Assembly: GCA_963855995.1 (NCBI GenBank) | Contig: OY979721.1 | Location: forward strand, 4,154,001 to 4,218,000 | DNA length: 64,000 nt | Direction of reading: 5' to 3' | Source of the DNA: Muricea muricata | Lineage: Eukaryota > Cnidaria > Anthozoa > Malacalcyonacea > Plexauridae | Part shown: piece by piece, positions 1 to 12,200 of the stretch | Layout of the letters: each line of letters begins with the position of its first letter | Position numbering within the stretch: the stretch's first letter is position 1 | Notes under the pieces: model-generated | What the model saw: only the letters and a program-made list of their open reading frames with translations | What the model was told of the DNA's origin: nothing | Database searches by the model: none | Position numbers and translations under genes: made by a program

Positions 1-27
1 ATGATTTAGTGATAATACTCTGTTTGA

Positions 28-1878
<1,851 letters not shown>

Positions 1879-1962
1879 TGAAATATGTTTTGAATTGGTA
1901 TAGACCTTATGTCCTATAGGTAGTTATGAATTTTCTTTTGAATCAATATTGATTTTACAATT

Positions 1963-1968
1963 AATAAA
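1963..1968 (+). terminator. Poly(A) signal of the adenosine kinase gene
   Basis: A canonical AATAAA lies 85 bases past the adenosine kinase stop codon and is the first such hexamer downstream. Its use is inferred. Confidence 0.55.
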
Positions 1969-2035
1969 AATGCAAAATAACTTGGCATTCAAAGTTATTG
2001 AATATAAAATTATGGCTACTAATGAGTATTTTAAT

Positions 2036-2253
2036 AAAATACATAACAAATGACAGTTCAAATAAGGTTTTCATTATGAAACTTTATTCAACATTTAGTC
2101 TATCTTGTAGTCAATTTAATCAGGAATGAGGGTTAATGTTACATGTCAGATGTACAGTAACATCAACCCGCATTCCTGATTCTTAAAATGTTGAATGAAG
2201 TTTCAAAGTGAAAACCTTATTTGGACTGTCACTTGTTTTGTATTTTGTTATTG
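2036..2253. mobile_element. Palindromic MITE downstream of ADK
   Basis: A roughly 215-bp near-perfect inverted repeat. The left arm begins AAATGACAGTTCAAATAAGG and the right arm is its complement with scattered mismatches; the match continues inward through AATCAGGAATG almost to the axis. No coding potential. A 12-bp TTATTGAATATA occurs on both outer sides (1992 and 2249 regions), but I cannot tell whether it is a target duplication. Confidence 0.7.
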
Positions 2254-2284
2254 AATATATTTACTTGATTTATTTACTGTAACA

Positions 2285-2585
2285 AGGCAAGCTTGGGTTA
2301 ACTAGAAACACCTGTCAGAGAAAGATGTGGTGCAAGGTGCAGGTTTGACCAGCTTGACCCAAGTTTTTCATCAAGTTGCATTAAGCTTGTTGGCTTTATA
2401 TGCTCTAGTTGGATTAGACTTGATGCAACTTGTCTATTTGCAGAGTGTGGAAAAAAATCTTGACAGCCATCCTGTTGACAACTTGCAGCAGACTTGCAGT
2501 CATAAAGCCTTTAAGCTTAGCCTAGGAATGGAAACACATCCTAACATCCTGGCTTGATGACTGCAAGGCAACAGACCTGTTTGAA
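2285..2585. repeat. Second CTTGATG/CAACTTG word-rich tract
   Basis: Dense variants of CAAGTTGCATTAAGCTTG, CTTGATGCAACTTG and related words, as at 1000-1345. It is intergenic, between ADK and the CISD gene. A short open frame here (2327-2557) is judged a by-product of the repeat. Confidence 0.55.
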
Positions 2586-3094
2586 CTTGTTGTTCCTGGT
2601 TGTGTTCCATCTTTCTATGAGTTGGTGAAATAAGATTTGATTCCTCACTGAAAGATGAAGTGAGAGAAAACCATAGACTTTCAGCAGGGAGAACTCATTT
2701 TGCGCAATTATGTGGCAGGTGCAAGTTAAAACTGAGGATTGAACTAACAATGTTAGATGTGAAAGATGTTTCCTTGAACAACTACCCACATTTCAATGGT
2801 AGTTATGGAGGAATCCTTAGTTTATGTTTTTTAATTTCGCTTTTCTACAAGTGCAGAACCCCTTTCATACACGATGACGCAGTTCTAAAACCAGGAGATA
2901 TTTTTTTACAAACTAAGCTAACTTAATCTCTCATTCACTGGACATACATAATATTATGATTTACAGAAGAAAATGGCTAACATACAGCACAAACTATGAA
3001 ATATTTGTCCAATAGATGAAAAAATTCTGCAGTAAGCATTAGATTGTCACTTATCTCAGATAATACAGACACTGATTGTTCTTTCACTTGTGTT
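2586..3094. other. Intergenic / 3' UTR of the CISD gene
   Basis: No gene, inverted repeat or tandem repeat was recognised. The right part is probably the 3' UTR of the minus-strand CISD gene. The short open frames on either strand look like chance. Confidence 0.4.
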
Positions 3095-4585
3095 TCATTT
3101 TGTCTCTTTTTTAATGACCACAGGTCCCACATTATCTCCTGTGCATTTGTTGTGTTCGCTGTGGCTTCCATCACAGTATGGCCACTAGAAAATAAAGGGA
3201 AAATATAGTTTAGCATGCAGGCTACTTGGAAGGCTCCCAGTGCAGTAAAGTGGCATTTCATATTAAACCAAAATTCATTTGTTACACAGGATAAAAGCAT
3301 AAAAAATTAATAAGTTAGTGTGACATTGAATGCTGAGGCATGTACGTGGCATGCTGGGGGCATGAGACTTGGTAAGTACGAAATATGGATGGTAATAGTA
3401 TTGCCTAGTAAGTATAACTGTGCTACCAGTATCTGATAACCGGTAGATTATTTGGTATCTAGTTATCATTTTGTCTTACAGTGCAGCTACTGTAAGTTGG
3501 GCCACTAATGGAAACACTAACCAATCACTTAGAAGAACAAAAACAGAAAATCACCCAGAATTGCATGTTCACCAATCAGCACAGTGCATATTAAAACAGT
3601 TTCAATTTCACAATAGGCATGCTAGTAATAGTTACTCAGCCTTTGCATAGTGTGCTTTCATATCTAAACCTCACTATCAACAAATTGCAGTGGATTATAT
3701 CCAGGTGTTGCCTAAAGGCTCTTTTACACTCATCACAAGTACTAGCTCGCTGCAATCAATTTCATCTAATCACGATACTTGACAGTTCATTTTAAGCACT
3801 TGCACCGAGCTTGCAAGTTGGTTTTGCAATTAGTGAAACTGGCCCCACTTACAGTAGATGCAAGGTAACCAGTAGTAACTAACCAGTGGCATGAGATAAT
3901 TGGCACACCCCAATATTTGTTACCCAGTTCCCTACCATTCAATGATTGGTTGCATGCATATGCCTGTACTCCAGGGTGCATTCTGTGTAAAGTTCACGCC
4001 GAAGATTCATGATTGTACGCCGACTTTTATTATAAATTATATTATGATTTTTGAAACTCCACGCCGGAGATATCCGAACTTTTGTGCATGGAATGCACCA
4101 TGGCCTGTACTAAGGAAATTATTTGAAAATTAAAAATTTCTTTCTAGACTATAAAAGAGTTGTCTCTTTTTGGAAGGCTCCACATGCAGTAAAGTGGTAT
4201 TTCATATTAAACCAAGATTCATTTGTAACATAGGATAGAAGCATAACAAATTAATAAGTTAATGTCTAACTTATTAATAATTGATAAACTGGTCATTTGG
4301 TAAATAAAACAGGCAAAACTGCAGAACAGAGACAAGTACTTAACAAAATACTAAAATACACACGTTTTTGGTACGCCAGCAGCGACAAAATGCTGTTTTT
4401 TCGCCCAGGTCTTCAATGTCGACTGGGGTGGCAACTTTAGGCTGATCTTTCTGTATGCTCTTGTTCACCCACTCGCAAGACTTGTCCTTCTTCACAAACT
4501 GATATACAACATACACACCCAGTACGGCTGTGGTCACCCACGGAATGTACTTCGACCATTCGCAGTCTCCGTGCCCTCCAGCCAT
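3095..4585 (-). CDS. CISD: CDGSH iron-sulfur domain protein (mitoNEET/NAF-1 type)
   Basis: CISD proteins are 2Fe-2S proteins anchored in the outer mitochondrial or ER membrane, with the cluster domain in the cytosol; they act in iron-sulfur transfer and redox sensing. Exon 1 is 4585-4364 and exon 2 is 3184-3095, joined in phase 0, giving 103 residues. The ATG has A at -3 and G at +4. Residues about 12-32 form the single membrane anchor (YIPWVTTAVLGVYVVYQFV). The cluster motif spans the exon junction as C-R-C-x8-C-D-G-S-H, with the Cys3-His ligand spacing of mitoNEET. The second exon ends GDNVGPVVIKKETK. The length is close to CISD1 (108) and shorter than CISD2 (135). Exon structure and sequence do not separate CISD1 from CISD2 orthology. 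The intron holds a duplicated 95-bp segment. Confidence 0.95.
3225..3320. repeat. Direct repeat copy 1 in the CISD intron
   Basis: About 95 bp starting TTGGAAGGCTCC and including AGTAAAGTGG and CATATTAAACCAA recurs at 4169-4265 in the same orientation with scattered differences. Both copies lie in the CISD intron, about 850 bp apart. Confidence 0.8.
4169..4265. repeat. Direct repeat copy 2 in the CISD intron
   Basis: Partner of the segment at 3225-3320, same orientation. It may mark an internal duplication or the two ends of an inserted segment. Confidence 0.8.
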
Positions 4586-5037
4586 GGTAAAATCAAGGCA
4601 AATATATTGACGTTGTTTTTTTCTAACAACTTCGATCTACAGTAGCTTGAAGTAGCTTCGATTCGATGAGCATAGAGCATATTCACCCGCATTTACGACT
4701 GCCTCTCAATTTTAAGGTGATTTGCCTGCTGAATATATACGCCTGAGAATGCCTGACAATAATGTCTGCACCACCCGCAGATTAGCTACCAGTAACAATT
4801 TTCGCGTAATTTATTAAATGCAGGTGTCCTTTACGTTCGATTTCGAGCGTGTTTCAAATATGGCTTTGAGTAAATTCAGTGGCGTAACCATAGGGGGGTG
4901 GGGGTCATATTTGCATTTTGGTTGTACTTTAATATTATAACTTCAGCAATATAACTCTGCTGGCGCATCTACACTCACCCGTTATAGCATGTCTGGTCGG
5001 GGAGGGAAAGCCAAACGCGTAAAGCTAATGTGCCTAA

Positions 5038-7540
5038 TTGCCTTTGACAGCGATTACAGACAAAAAACACAATGAAAAATACCATCAAAACATGTTATTC
5101 GCCGCTCATCGCCACATTGGTTACAAGGTAGCTGGGGCACCTGAAAATCCGTTTTCATTTGCACGAAAAGCAAAACCTGCCAGTTCCGAATCTGACGACC
5201 CTGAGAGTAAGAGAGTGGAGTCAGCAAAAGTTAATCAGGGTACAGCAGACACTGCAGAGTCAACATCTTCAACCTCATAGCGTAATTCAGCCTTTGGCTG
5301 CATCCATCTATCTCATCCACAACCACTGGAATTGAGCTTACTGAAAATGCAACAGAATGCCAGATGACAGGAGAAGCATCACAAGCCAGCACCAGTGAAG
5401 CCACTGAAAGCAAAGTTTCAGAGGATTTGACTGCGTCCGTGGATCATCTCTTGCATCATTTTGATTCTTGGGCAACAAAGTCACTTGTGTTCACCGAAAA
5501 TGCAGCAGAATGCCAGATGACAGGAGAAACATCGCAAGCCAGCGCCAGTTAGGCCACTCAAGGCGACGTCTCAGAACACAGCATCACCAGCAACACAAGA
5601 CATGCAACCGGGCATGTTGGTGCGGACCAATGTACGGGAGAACAACCTGAGAGTGAAATTAATGTTTGGCTTTCATCTCTTGGAAAATATCCAACAGATC
5701 TGGCAAACTTTCGAGATGTCAACATTAATGCCAACCTGCGCGCCGAAGTTGTAAGGTATTGTCCGTGTAAACCCGAAGAAGAGGTGCTCTGAAAAGATCA
5801 GGTCGGTCGCTGCTTTCAGCCGTTATGGTACAAAAAAGGTGACATTCCTCGAGAGTGCTTTTTTACTCAATGAAAGAAGATGCAATGTTTTGTTTCTGTT
5901 GCTGGGTTTTCCCCAGCCAATCACATAAAGATTACGAGCAAAATTGGAGCGAAGTTAGCGTGAAGAACTACCGGAAAGGGACTGAGAAAATAAGCGCACA
6001 CGAAAATACGAGCCTCCATTGTGTAAGTCTCGCACGCTGGATGTCCTTCGAGCGCCGCTTATCCAAAGGGCAAACCATCGATGCACTACTCCAGGACCAG
6101 CTGATAAAGAAGAGAGAGAAAGCGCTTCAAATTCTTGACCGGATTTTTTCCGCGACGCTGTTTTTGGCTCTGCAGGGATTACCTTTTTGAGGGTATCGTT
6201 TTGAGAGCCAAGAGGATATGATGACAACGCTGGTGAATAGTGGCAATTACTTGGAGTTGCTTAAACCATAGACAATCAAAAGAATGGACTGGAAACGCAA
6301 GCTAAAGCGTCAATGTTGCTGACGCGACATCCGTGATACGGCCTGATATGCTATACTTTGGAACCCTGTAACTTCACTTGTATCATACAGTCTGTATGTA
6401 CATTGTATGGCTCACCCGGTTTGAATCTAATGCTGGTGAAAGCATCTACAAGCTCCGTGCCAATGAAGTCTTTCTTTGGTCTACTTGAAAGTCTTTATAG
6501 TTTCTTCGTCGCCAGCCCAAAAAGAGTTGCCCAACTACACGAATGTCAGAAAAATGTAAGCAAGCCAAATCAGATGCCAAAGCCCCTTTCCGACACACGA
6601 CGGGCGGCCAGAGCAAATGCACAACTTTGATTGCTATATAAGTGCCCTGGAAGAGTTGATAGCAAAGAACCAGCTGGATACACGCGGTCATTCTGATGCC
6701 CATGGCCTTTATAATGGCCTTATGAAATTTGAGTTCCTGTTTCTTTTATATTTTTGGTTTGATACACTGGTTATAACAAAGGCAGCAACCGACAAAGTGC
6801 AAGATCCGTGCCTAAATATAGTAGTGTCCTGCCACTTAATTAAATCTTGCGTTCAGCAGTTTATGACTATGCGAAGCAATGATGACCACTTTGAAGCCAC
6901 CTTAAGAAAGACGAAAGAGTGCTGCAGTTAACGACGACCCTGCCACCGATGCGAAAAAATCGACGTCTATTATGTGGTTTTGGTCTTTTATCATAACAGA
7001 CCTCGATACCCGTTTTAATGATACAACAGTAAGTGTATTGAAATCTCTGAGATGCCTTTCTCCAGCTACGTTTATTGAGAAAGATAAAGTTGCCCCATAG
7101 CCTCGGAGACGTGTTTGGCCGAGCTTGAAGTCTTGTGCCACCTTTATTCAGAAGATCGTTCTGGTGATGACGACGTGAAAGGGAGTACCAGAACATACAC
7201 GCCCTTCTCCACGCCTGGGAGTTTGAGAAGAATGAAGCTGTTCCAAGGGATATTGAAGATCTTCTGATTTTTTTGGGAACACAAAAGCTCACGGCTCAAT
7301 TCGAAAATATCACTACATTGCTAAGACTTGCTCTAACTTTGCCTGTTTCCCTGGCCATGATGACAGGACATTCAGTTGTCTTAAGCGAGTCAAAACGTAT
7401 TTAGGTAGTACAATGACAGAATACCGTCTTTCCAATTTCGCATGCATCTCTATAAATTGCGAGCATGTCTCATCCATCACGGTAAGAGATTCCCAAAAGC
7501 CGTTTTTAAATGCAAGAACAAGGAAAATTTTTAATCTATG
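5038..7540 (+). pseudogene. hAT transposase relic (TTF-finger / dimerisation-domain type)
   Basis: The relic transposase lies inside the hAT element. Fragments occur in order in shifting frames. An acidic/Ser-rich N-terminal stretch lies at 5038-5280. A zinc-finger-like segment at 5855-6190 reads YSMKEDAMFCFCCWVF, as in TTF-type finger proteins of the ZMYM1-like transposases, followed by ENTSLHCVSLARW. Near 7368-7462 is the C-terminal hAT dimerisation block LKRVKTYLGSTMTEYRLSNF. Stops and frameshifts separate these pieces (for example stops near 6188 and 6630), so no functional transposase can be made. The family is recognised from these motifs. Exact break points would need alignment to an intact relative. 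Confidence 0.8.
5347..5575 (+). repeat. Partial tandem duplication inside the hAT coding region
   Basis: AGAATGCCAGATGACAGGAG and the following ~50 bases occur at about 5349 and again at about 5508 with point differences, a period near 155-160 bp. The second copy carries an in-frame stop that the first lacks. Confidence 0.7.
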
Positions 7541-7689
7541 AGAGCAATCTCGACCATAAGTAGAACGTTTGACGCTGTACATATTTTTATATTTCCGCTT
7601 AGATCAGAATAGTAGTACCAATATTGACTTTTTAATCACTTACAGGTTTTGTTTGCTAACTTAATACGGAAAGAGACTGTGAAATTTAA

Positions 7690-7960
7690 AGGTAGGTTAC
7701 AGTCGCTTCTGCGCATGTGCGATAGGTTTGTTATGAGGAGCCTCCTCATAACAAGTTTCCAGTCCCATGGCGTAATTGAAACTCTCAAAGCGACAATTTT
7801 TATGCCAGGACTTGATGCGCCATCGCTCCTTGCAATACAACAGAGAACGATTCAGACGGCCGCGCGTGTTTCATTTACGCCATGGGACTGGAAACTTGTT
7901 ATGAGGAGGCTCCTCATAACAAACCTATCGCACATGCGCAGAAGCGACTGTAACCTACCT
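7690..7960. mobile_element. TTAA-flanked foldback MITE nested in the hAT element
   Basis: A 271-bp element bounded by TTAA on both sides (7686-7689 and 7961-7964). Its ends are AGGTAGGTTACAGTCGC and the exact complement; each arm continues for about 80 bp, including GCGCATGTGCGATAGG and an inner GAGGAGCCTCCTC palindrome. TTAA duplication is typical of piggyBac-type mobilisation. It inserted after the hAT element, because it lies wholly inside it. Confidence 0.88.
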
Positions 7961-8126
7961 TTAAGACAAATTAAGAGTGAATTTACCTACTTATGTATAT
8001 AAGACTGTTAGAAATTAATGATTTTTTGTTATCTAAATCACGCCCTCATGACCACGCCCATTTGTCGGAAAATCTTAAGTCTTGCCCCCTCCGCAAAAAA
8101 TTCCTAGTTACGCCACTGAGTAAATT

Positions 8127-9249
8127 ATTGTCCATCACTCTATTATGCGAGGTTGGACCAAATATATTTTCGCCGGCTATCACTTATATTTAGCAACCTC
8201 TGAAAGAATAACCCAGGTTTATGCAGGGGGGGGGGTATGAGCAAACGAGATTAAAAGAAACAAAAACAATAGCAGACTAAAAGTACAACGAGATACAGTA
8301 CTTTACATAGGTTTGGCACAGGTACAGCTGGAGCCAGTTGTAGTTGTACAAAAGGTGGATGTGCAAGCTTTGTGCAGCATTTCGCAAGCAAACAGCTGTG
8401 TAATTGCACTCATTTCGCCACGTTTTTCCGGCTGATTAATTCATTTGTCTCAATATGGTCTCAATATAGATCTAAGTTTCAGTTTCAGTTTGAGGTATTT
8501 TGAACCCCCCTCCTGCCAAAGTGTCCAAAAAGGATTCTAAAAGGAGTCCAAAAAAAGAAGTCCTGTCAGACTATGCTGGACCTCACAATCAAGAAACCGC
8601 AAATGCCAAGACTTGTCACGAACAAGCAGGAAAAAATCAATCGACTTGTTCCAGAACTTCTCACGGATGGGAGAGGCCATTGTGACCCAAATTTTTTTAA
8701 AGCTAATTTGCCAAAGGGGAAAAAACTTTAAAAGTTGTATGCCGAACACCGTATGTTTCAATATTTCAAGAAAAAAAAAGAGGATCGATATTACGTAAAT
8801 ATTAAACGTTTTACACCTGAAGGGTATATTGTGTTGATGGGGCCAATATTGAGCATTTGAGACCCTGCTGTGTCCTTGCAGCTAATTGCCTCACCGCAGT
8901 GTAGCTGTTTAAAATATTAGGTAACGTAAACAAACATAAGTTCTATTACTCCCGGTAAAACTCCCGGTGTTTTTTAAGGCTGCTGCGTATATTTCCACAT
9001 TTTGTGATTCTGGGTTAAATACCGTATCTTCGCTCTGGGTTCTTTAGCAAATAATCCACGACCGAACGACTTTGGCGTTGGAAAATTCTCGAAAACTCTT
9101 GCAGTTTGTATCATCTGATAAATTTCATATAATTTGCATATTTTTGTCACTTATTGTTTAATGTGCGTTCACTGAAGCCAAAAGAACAGTCGCGATTTAC
9201 TATAAAAAGTTCATGGTCCGCTTCGGTTGAGTATTCGTGCTTCTTGATC
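8127..9249. other. Intergenic region upstream of SLC9B
   Basis: Mostly AT-rich unique sequence with a poly-G run near 8226-8235. A region at about 8571-8811 reads MLDLTIKKPQMPRLVTN on the plus strand to a stop after 52 codons, then continues open in the same frame; it could be an exon fragment or relic but matches nothing I recognise. The last ~100 bases are presumably the SLC9B promoter and 5' UTR. An in-frame upstream ATG at 9154 has weak context. Confidence 0.4.
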
Positions 9250-12200
9250 ATGGAAACGGATGATACAGAGCAAATGACTACAACTAGTTGTGTCCAACGA
9301 TTTCTTCTGGTTTCAAAGAAGTGCAATATTCCTCCATATGTTGGCAGATGGTTAACTCGCTTTGTGGTTGGTTTTGTGCTGTGGGCCACAACATGGTCGA
9401 TTGTCGGTCGTGATGCCTTGCCAGGCGGGAATATCTACAGTCTTTCAATTTTGCTTGCGGTCGCAGCTCTAGCTGGGTTTTTAGTGCGGATTATACCATG
9501 GTTGAGGCTTCCAAGTCTATTGGGAATGCTGATTGCTGGCTTTATTTTAAGGAATGTTGATGGTATTGATGTTGCAAAGGATATCAATGCCGATTGGTCG
9601 TTGACCATTAGGAACATTGCATTGGTTGTGATATTGTTACGGTCGGGTCTTGGTCTCGATCAGAATGTACTCAAGAAAGCAAAATGGACAATCAGTCGCC
9701 TCGCACTGTTGCCATGTATTTCCGAAGCAATTGCAGTCGCAGTCATGGGTCACCTGTTGCTCGATATGGGGTTTCTCTGGAGTTTCCAGTTAGGGTATGT
9801 GGGTCATTTTCGCACCATATACTACATGACCGAATACAATCCAATTTATAATTATAATTTATTTTACAGTAGTAGTTTAGACATTAATTTAGTAGGGCAA
9901 TATACCAGCATGTGTAATTACTTCCAGTCAATTCAGCAATTGACATACTATGCAATTGTGACAGATCAGTCAGGCCCATGAAGGCAGTGCATAATTATCA
10001 CCTTTCATGAGGGCCGTGGCTAGAGCGTTAATTGGGGGGGGGGTGTATATTCATATATTCGTGTTATGACCAACTAATTTCTTTTGAAATCAGTTGTCAT
10101 TAGGGCTAATTTCAAAAGAAATTAGTCGGGCATAACATGAATATATGAATATACACCCCCCCCCCAATTAATGCTCTAGCCACGGCCCTGCCTTTCATTT
10201 TGCCTACATGTAATATAAAGTCTATTCTGCACATCATTTCTGCTCAGACAAAGTGTGAGATATTCGATGAATATATCATACAAATATAAAAGTTCAAGTG
10301 TAAATAAACAAAGAGTTTACTATACATTACAGATTTTTCTGCATCTTTGATATCACCTCTTGTATAGGTTTTTAATTGCAGCAGTCTCACCAGCTGTTGT
10401 TGTACCATCCCTTCTGGAACTTCAAGAGAAAGGTTATGGCGTCGACCAAGGCATACCAACTCTTGGTGTTGCTGCCGCATCTCTGGAAAATGTCTTTGCC
10501 ATCAGTCTTGTAGGAGTCTTCCTTGGACTTTCATTTTTTGAGGGTAATGGATAATTTCTGCCCAACCTTTTTTGATATGTTAGGCTCAACTCTTAAGGCA
10601 CCTTCCCTCTGGCCCAGGCCTGATGGTTTGATACTTTAGACACAGTGATTGCGGCCATGACCAGAGCAGTTGCACAGTATCCTATTTTCATCTGATTTTC
10701 TACTTTGGCCTTGCATGATCGTGCATTAATCATGCAGAACATACTTTTGTATTTTGAAGGGTGGGTGACAGATATGACTATATAAGACTAACACGACTCA
10801 AGACGAAACAGTCATTAGAGCTGGCAGAGCCCCCCCCCCCCCAGATCATGCTGGATTCATCCCTATTATATACCTATATATGTTTACTATGTAATATTAA
10901 GTAATATCTAACATCAATACGTCATTACAATTGTGTGTTGAGTGTTATATACTCAGGTGAAAATGTTTGTGATGTTACTCTGCTAAGGACAGGCTAAAAA
11001 TATGCCTGATTGCAGCTAGCAGCATTCCAAAGGTCACGGTTTATGATTAGTCTGTCAATATTTTTTGTAGGAAATCTTGCATACAATATATTCAAAGGAC
11101 CAATTGAGATTGTTCTGGGAATAGCAATTGGTTTAGTAGTTGGCCCATTGCTGTGGTTTTTGCCTTGTAAACATAAGGTAGGTTCAAGCAGCTATTATCA
11201 GCATCATAGTTGTCATAAGTGACTCCACTGTTGGTGTAACTGCAAAATCAAGGCCGGATTTTGGGGGAAAGCCTGTGCAAGGAGGGAGAAGTTTTCCTGG
11301 AATCACTTCACACCTGTCCTGAAATTTTAGCACCTCCCCCAACAGAATGTTTCTAATTATTACTAGAAAAGTAAATACTTTTAAATAAAAAGTATAAACC
11401 TAACCTTGCCTAAGAATCTCTCAATCTCCTCACCTCCTCCCCTTACTTTTTTTTCGAAATTGTAAATAGGAATGTTTAGGGTAAAGACCTCCTTGCACCA
11501 ATAAGCCACTGACTGCTGTTTTTACGATCATCACTTATTAAGCATAGGCTATCACCATGCACATACAGATTCAGCTGGAATCTATCAACCCACTCAGCAT
11601 TGCAGAAAAAAAAACATTGGCAGTGACACCTACTCACTGCTATGTCATTCTCCAGCAGGCATATCATACCTGCAGATCATACCTGCAGTCACTGATCTCA
11701 GCAAACAGGTTGGGGGGGGGGGGGTGAGCAGTTATTTTGTCCCGACTTAACTAAATTTCACATATGTACAAAGTGAATACCCCCTCCTCCTGGCATGCCT
11801 GAGGTGCGGCATGGCAGAGGTGTCAAATATTGTTGCATAATCATTTATACCACCCAATCATCTTAATATTCCTCCTAATCACCATCATCACTTATGTACC
11901 ACTGTCTATTTCATCTATTGTCTATCGTTATCATCAGCTATATGGTATTGGTATATACACTAACTGACTCTAATCACACCACTGACCCTAAACCATTATC
12001 ACACTACAGAACAGTGCACCACAGAAGAACAGATTTGTACTCCTATCCAGTTTGGGTCTTCTTTCGTTATTTGGTTTAAGACGAGCTCAGTTTTCTGGTG
12101 CTGGAGCACTAGGCTGCTTGGTTTTGTCATTCGTGGCTGGCCTTGGTTGGTCAAAGTCGGATAAGGTAGGAAAATGAATGTTTTAAACTTACCAGCTTTT

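Larger units (their letters stand above)
4877..8118 (+). mobile_element. Full-length hAT-family DNA transposon, inactivated
   Basis: The element starts CAGTGGCGTAACCATAGG and ends with the matching inverted sequence CCTAGTTACGCCACTG. Both ends abut a perfect 8-bp duplication AGTAAATT (4869-4876 and 8119-8126), the target-site length of the hAT superfamily. The 3.24-kb interior holds a decayed transposase (separate entry) and a nested TTAA-flanked foldback element at 7690-7960. The 8-bp duplication is perfect although the coding region is badly broken. The TIR shares CAGTGGCG with the MITE at 16569. Confidence 0.93.

Noticed and set aside
2327..2557. 76-codon plus-strand frame near ADK
   Set aside because: It lies in the CTTGATG word tract, has no start context or splice partners, and no family features.
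6867..7292. 141-codon minus-strand frame
   Set aside because: It is antisense to the decayed hAT transposase; the plus strand carries the recognisable domain fragments.
9154..9249. Upstream in-frame ATG for SLC9B
   Set aside because: Weak start context, and the extra residues are not like the family N-terminus. The ATG at 9250 has A at -3 and G at +4. Kept only as an alternative.
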